Shown: positions 48,227 through 49,421 of the stretch, piece by piece
Numbering within the stretch: the first letter of the stretch is position 1
Layout of the letters: each line of letters starts with the position of its first letter
Assembly: GCA_017549185.1 (NCBI GenBank)
Contig: JAFYVJ010000037.1
Location: forward strand, 1 to 49,421
DNA length: 49,421 bases
Reading direction: 5' to 3'
From: Roseburia sp.
Lineage (GTDB): Bacteria > Bacillota > Clostridia > Lachnospirales > Lachnospiraceae
Position numbers and translations under genes: made by a program
The notes under the pieces: model-generated
The model's input: only the letters and a program-made list of their open reading frames with translations
Databases searched by the model: none
Told to the model about the DNA's origin: nothing

Positions 48227-48892
48227 CTATTTTATTTCAAAAGTACATTCCCATTCACCTTTTACCGCTAATGGTGCATCTGCTTTCTTTAAACCTTCAA
48301 AACATTCAATTACCAACATATAGGTTTCTCTTGTAGCGAGTTTGTCCGTGTCCACTTTAAGAGATAAACTTGCTCTTCCGTTATCTACCGAACAAACCAC
48401 ATTCGCATCTTTCTCGCTTACTACTACCTCACTATCAGCATTTAAAATCTCAAATGCATCCACTTCTACAAATTCAATGCAGTTAAATGGTGCTGTTTCC
48501 TGATTTAAAAAGGTAATTTCCACTGGCACAAAAACTTCTGTTTCTGACACGGTTACTTCCCCTGTTGTGATTGATACTTCATCGGTGGCATTCACATATT
48601 CAGATCCTGTTACCGCACCGTCAAAACGTATGATGTCCTTAAACATACCTTTGATACCATCTGCCATTGTTGTATTTCCTACTGCTAAAACACATACTAA
48701 CATTACCGCTGCCGCGATTACCATTTTCTTCATGTATTTCTTATCCTCCTTTTTTCTGCGACTCTCAAGTTTTTGCTCATACAAACTTGTGTCCATCTCT
48801 GCTTTTGCTTTCATAACTCCAGTTACACATCGCTCATGCAAATTATTTGGGATTTCGATGGCATCTAATTTTTCTTCAATAATCGGTTTCAT
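48227..48892 (-). CDS. membrane protein, probable anti-sigma factor
   Basis: 221 residues with a cytoplasmic N-terminal part (LDAIEIPNNLHERCVTGVMK), a membrane helix (about 57-73) and an extracellular beta-rich domain similar to DUF4179-type proteins. Its start overlaps the end of the sigma gene by 17 bases, a typical sigma/anti-sigma arrangement. The N-terminal motif A/V-I/E-E-I-P-x-x-L is shared with the beta-propeller protein at 42500-44668 (SVEIPDSL), supporting a common sigma-contact role. Because the sigma gene is cut by an insertion element, this gene may have lost its natural promoter. Confidence 0.8.
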   Translation of the reverse strand: MKPIIEEKLDAIEIPNNLHERCVTGVMKAKAEMDTSLYEQKLESRRKKEDKKYMKKMVIAAAVMLVCVLAVGNTTMADGIKGMFKDIIRFDGAVTGSEYVNATDEVSITTGEVTVSETEVFVPVEITFLNQETAPFNCIEFVEVDAFEILNADSEVVVSEKDANVVCSVDNGRASLSLKVDTDKLATRETYMLVIECFEGLKKADAPLAVKGEWECTFEIK

Positions 48893-49285
48893 CCAAATGA
48901 ACCTCCTTCGCTTTTTCTTTCAATTTTTTCAATGCCCGATACAGAACCGACTTAACAGTTCCCAGTGGCCGTTTTAGAATCTCTGACATCTCTTGAAAAG
49001 AATATTCATAATAATATTTTAGAAGAATTACATTCTTTTCTTCACTGTCCAATACTTCCATTAATTCCTCGAGCGAGGTTCCTAAAAGCACTTCCCTTTC
49101 GTAGGACTCCGTTATCTCCTCCACATTCTCAAGGTATTCGGTACCTATCTGCACTACCTTACTATTTTTCCGAATGTGGTCTACCGCACAATTCATCGTA
49201 ATCCTTGTCAGCCACGTTTTAAAATATTCCACGTTCTTTACGGTTCCGATATTTTTAAACATGCGATATGCAACTTCCTGCATAA
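48876..49285 (-). pseudogene. ECF sigma factor truncated at the 5' end by an IS3-family element
   Basis: About 135 codons remain, starting inside sigma region 2.2 (IMQEVAYRMFKNIGTVKNVE) and continuing through the intact sigma4 helix-turn-helix (YSFQEMSEILKRPLGTVKSV). The normal first 35-45 residues are missing; upstream of MQEV the frame continues only four codons before a stop, and the sequence there belongs to the insertion element. The insertion point is near 49286 (the base is approximate). It may be non-functional, since region 2.1 and part of 2.2 are lost. Confidence 0.8.
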
Positions 49286-49421
49286 TGATGTTGTATCATA
49301 AAAGTTGACAGCCTATTCTCAAGGATTTTGGTATAATCATAATCAATATGAGAACAGGAGATATCATTATGGCACGAAATCAAAAATCTTATGACAACGA
49401 ATTTAAAGCACAGGCTGTAAA
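49286..49421 (+). mobile_element. IS3-family insertion element, left end (continues beyond window)
   Basis: The element starts near 49286 (TGATGTTGTATC) or 49289 with a TG end as expected for IS3. It carries a promoter-like TTGACA (49305-49310), TATAAT (49332-49337), CAGGAG and the first codons of orfA. The right end is not in the window, so length, direct repeats and subgroup cannot be checked. Confidence 0.75.
49369..49421 (+). CDS. IS3-family transposase OrfA (partial, 5' end only)
   Basis: The frame from ATG 49369 reads MARNQKSYDNEFKAQAV and runs off the edge. YDNEFKAQAV is the start of the helix-turn-helix transposase_8 (IS3/IS911 OrfA) domain. CAGGAG stands eight bases before the ATG. 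Only 17 codons are present. Confidence 0.8.
   Translation, partial: MARNQKSYDNEFKAQAV

Noticed and set aside
49305-49337. TTGACA and TATAAT inside the IS end as a normal promoter
   Set aside because: Their spacing is 21 bases, too long for a standard promoter. In IS3 elements strong promoters often form only at joined ends of circles, so this remains a weak signal.

Overview
The window is low-GC DNA from an anaerobic, spore-forming, probably motile Firmicute. Gene content and order point to Clostridia, most likely Lachnospiraceae. The markers are spmA/spmB, a two-cluster ferredoxin, a complete F-type ATP synthase whose c subunit carries a Na+-type ion site, a methyl-accepting chemotaxis protein, a GGDEF cyclase, GdpP, and the DUF951-rpsF-ssb-rpsR cluster. 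The family assignment is an inference from gene content. Almost all genes lie on the minus strand. Start codons were chosen by ribosome binding sites and often differ from the longest open frame.

Layout. 1-360: gene-poor left edge with nested inverted repeats and a terminator. 360-7.5 kb: coiled-coil protein, secreted 5'-nucleotidase, DUF362 Fe-S protein, orphan hybrid histidine kinase, amidohydrolase. 7.6-11.7 kb: a Na+/alanine symporter (plus strand), nitroreductase, histidine phosphatase, GGDEF cyclase. 11.8-22.3 kb: sua5, a low-molecular-weight phosphatase, upp and a dCMP deaminase, followed by the ATP synthase operon (atpZ, I, B, E, F, H, A, G, D, C). 22.4-24.4 kb: galM, ferredoxin, MerR regulator. 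24.6-28.2 kb: an accessory island of three exported proteins of unknown function with a divergent XRE regulator and a strong promoter with an apparent operator. 28.2-36.7 kb: core genes gdpP-rplI-dnaB, a chemoreceptor, DUF951-rpsF-ssb-rpsR, a 58-codon small gene and a sirtuin. 36.8-41.6 kb: second alanine/glycine symporter, initiator tRNA, spmA/spmB, DUF885 lipoprotein. 41.8-49.4 kb: Big_14-like lipoprotein, a membrane beta-propeller protein paired with an ECF sigma factor, recD2, and a second ECF sigma/anti-sigma pair whose sigma gene is cut at its 5' end by an IS3-family element that runs off the right edge.

Most notable signals: (i) an 83-bp structured repeat present twice, in the atpA-atpG gap and the rpsF-ssb gap, with a compensatory base-pair change in its 10-bp stem; (ii) the XRE-linked island of exported unknown proteins; (iii) two sigma/anti-sigma modules only 3 kb apart, one intact and one broken by an IS; (iv) a promoter that abuts a terminator hairpin just upstream of the ATP synthase operon; (v) a 25-bp and a 17-bp palindrome in the recD2 3' region.
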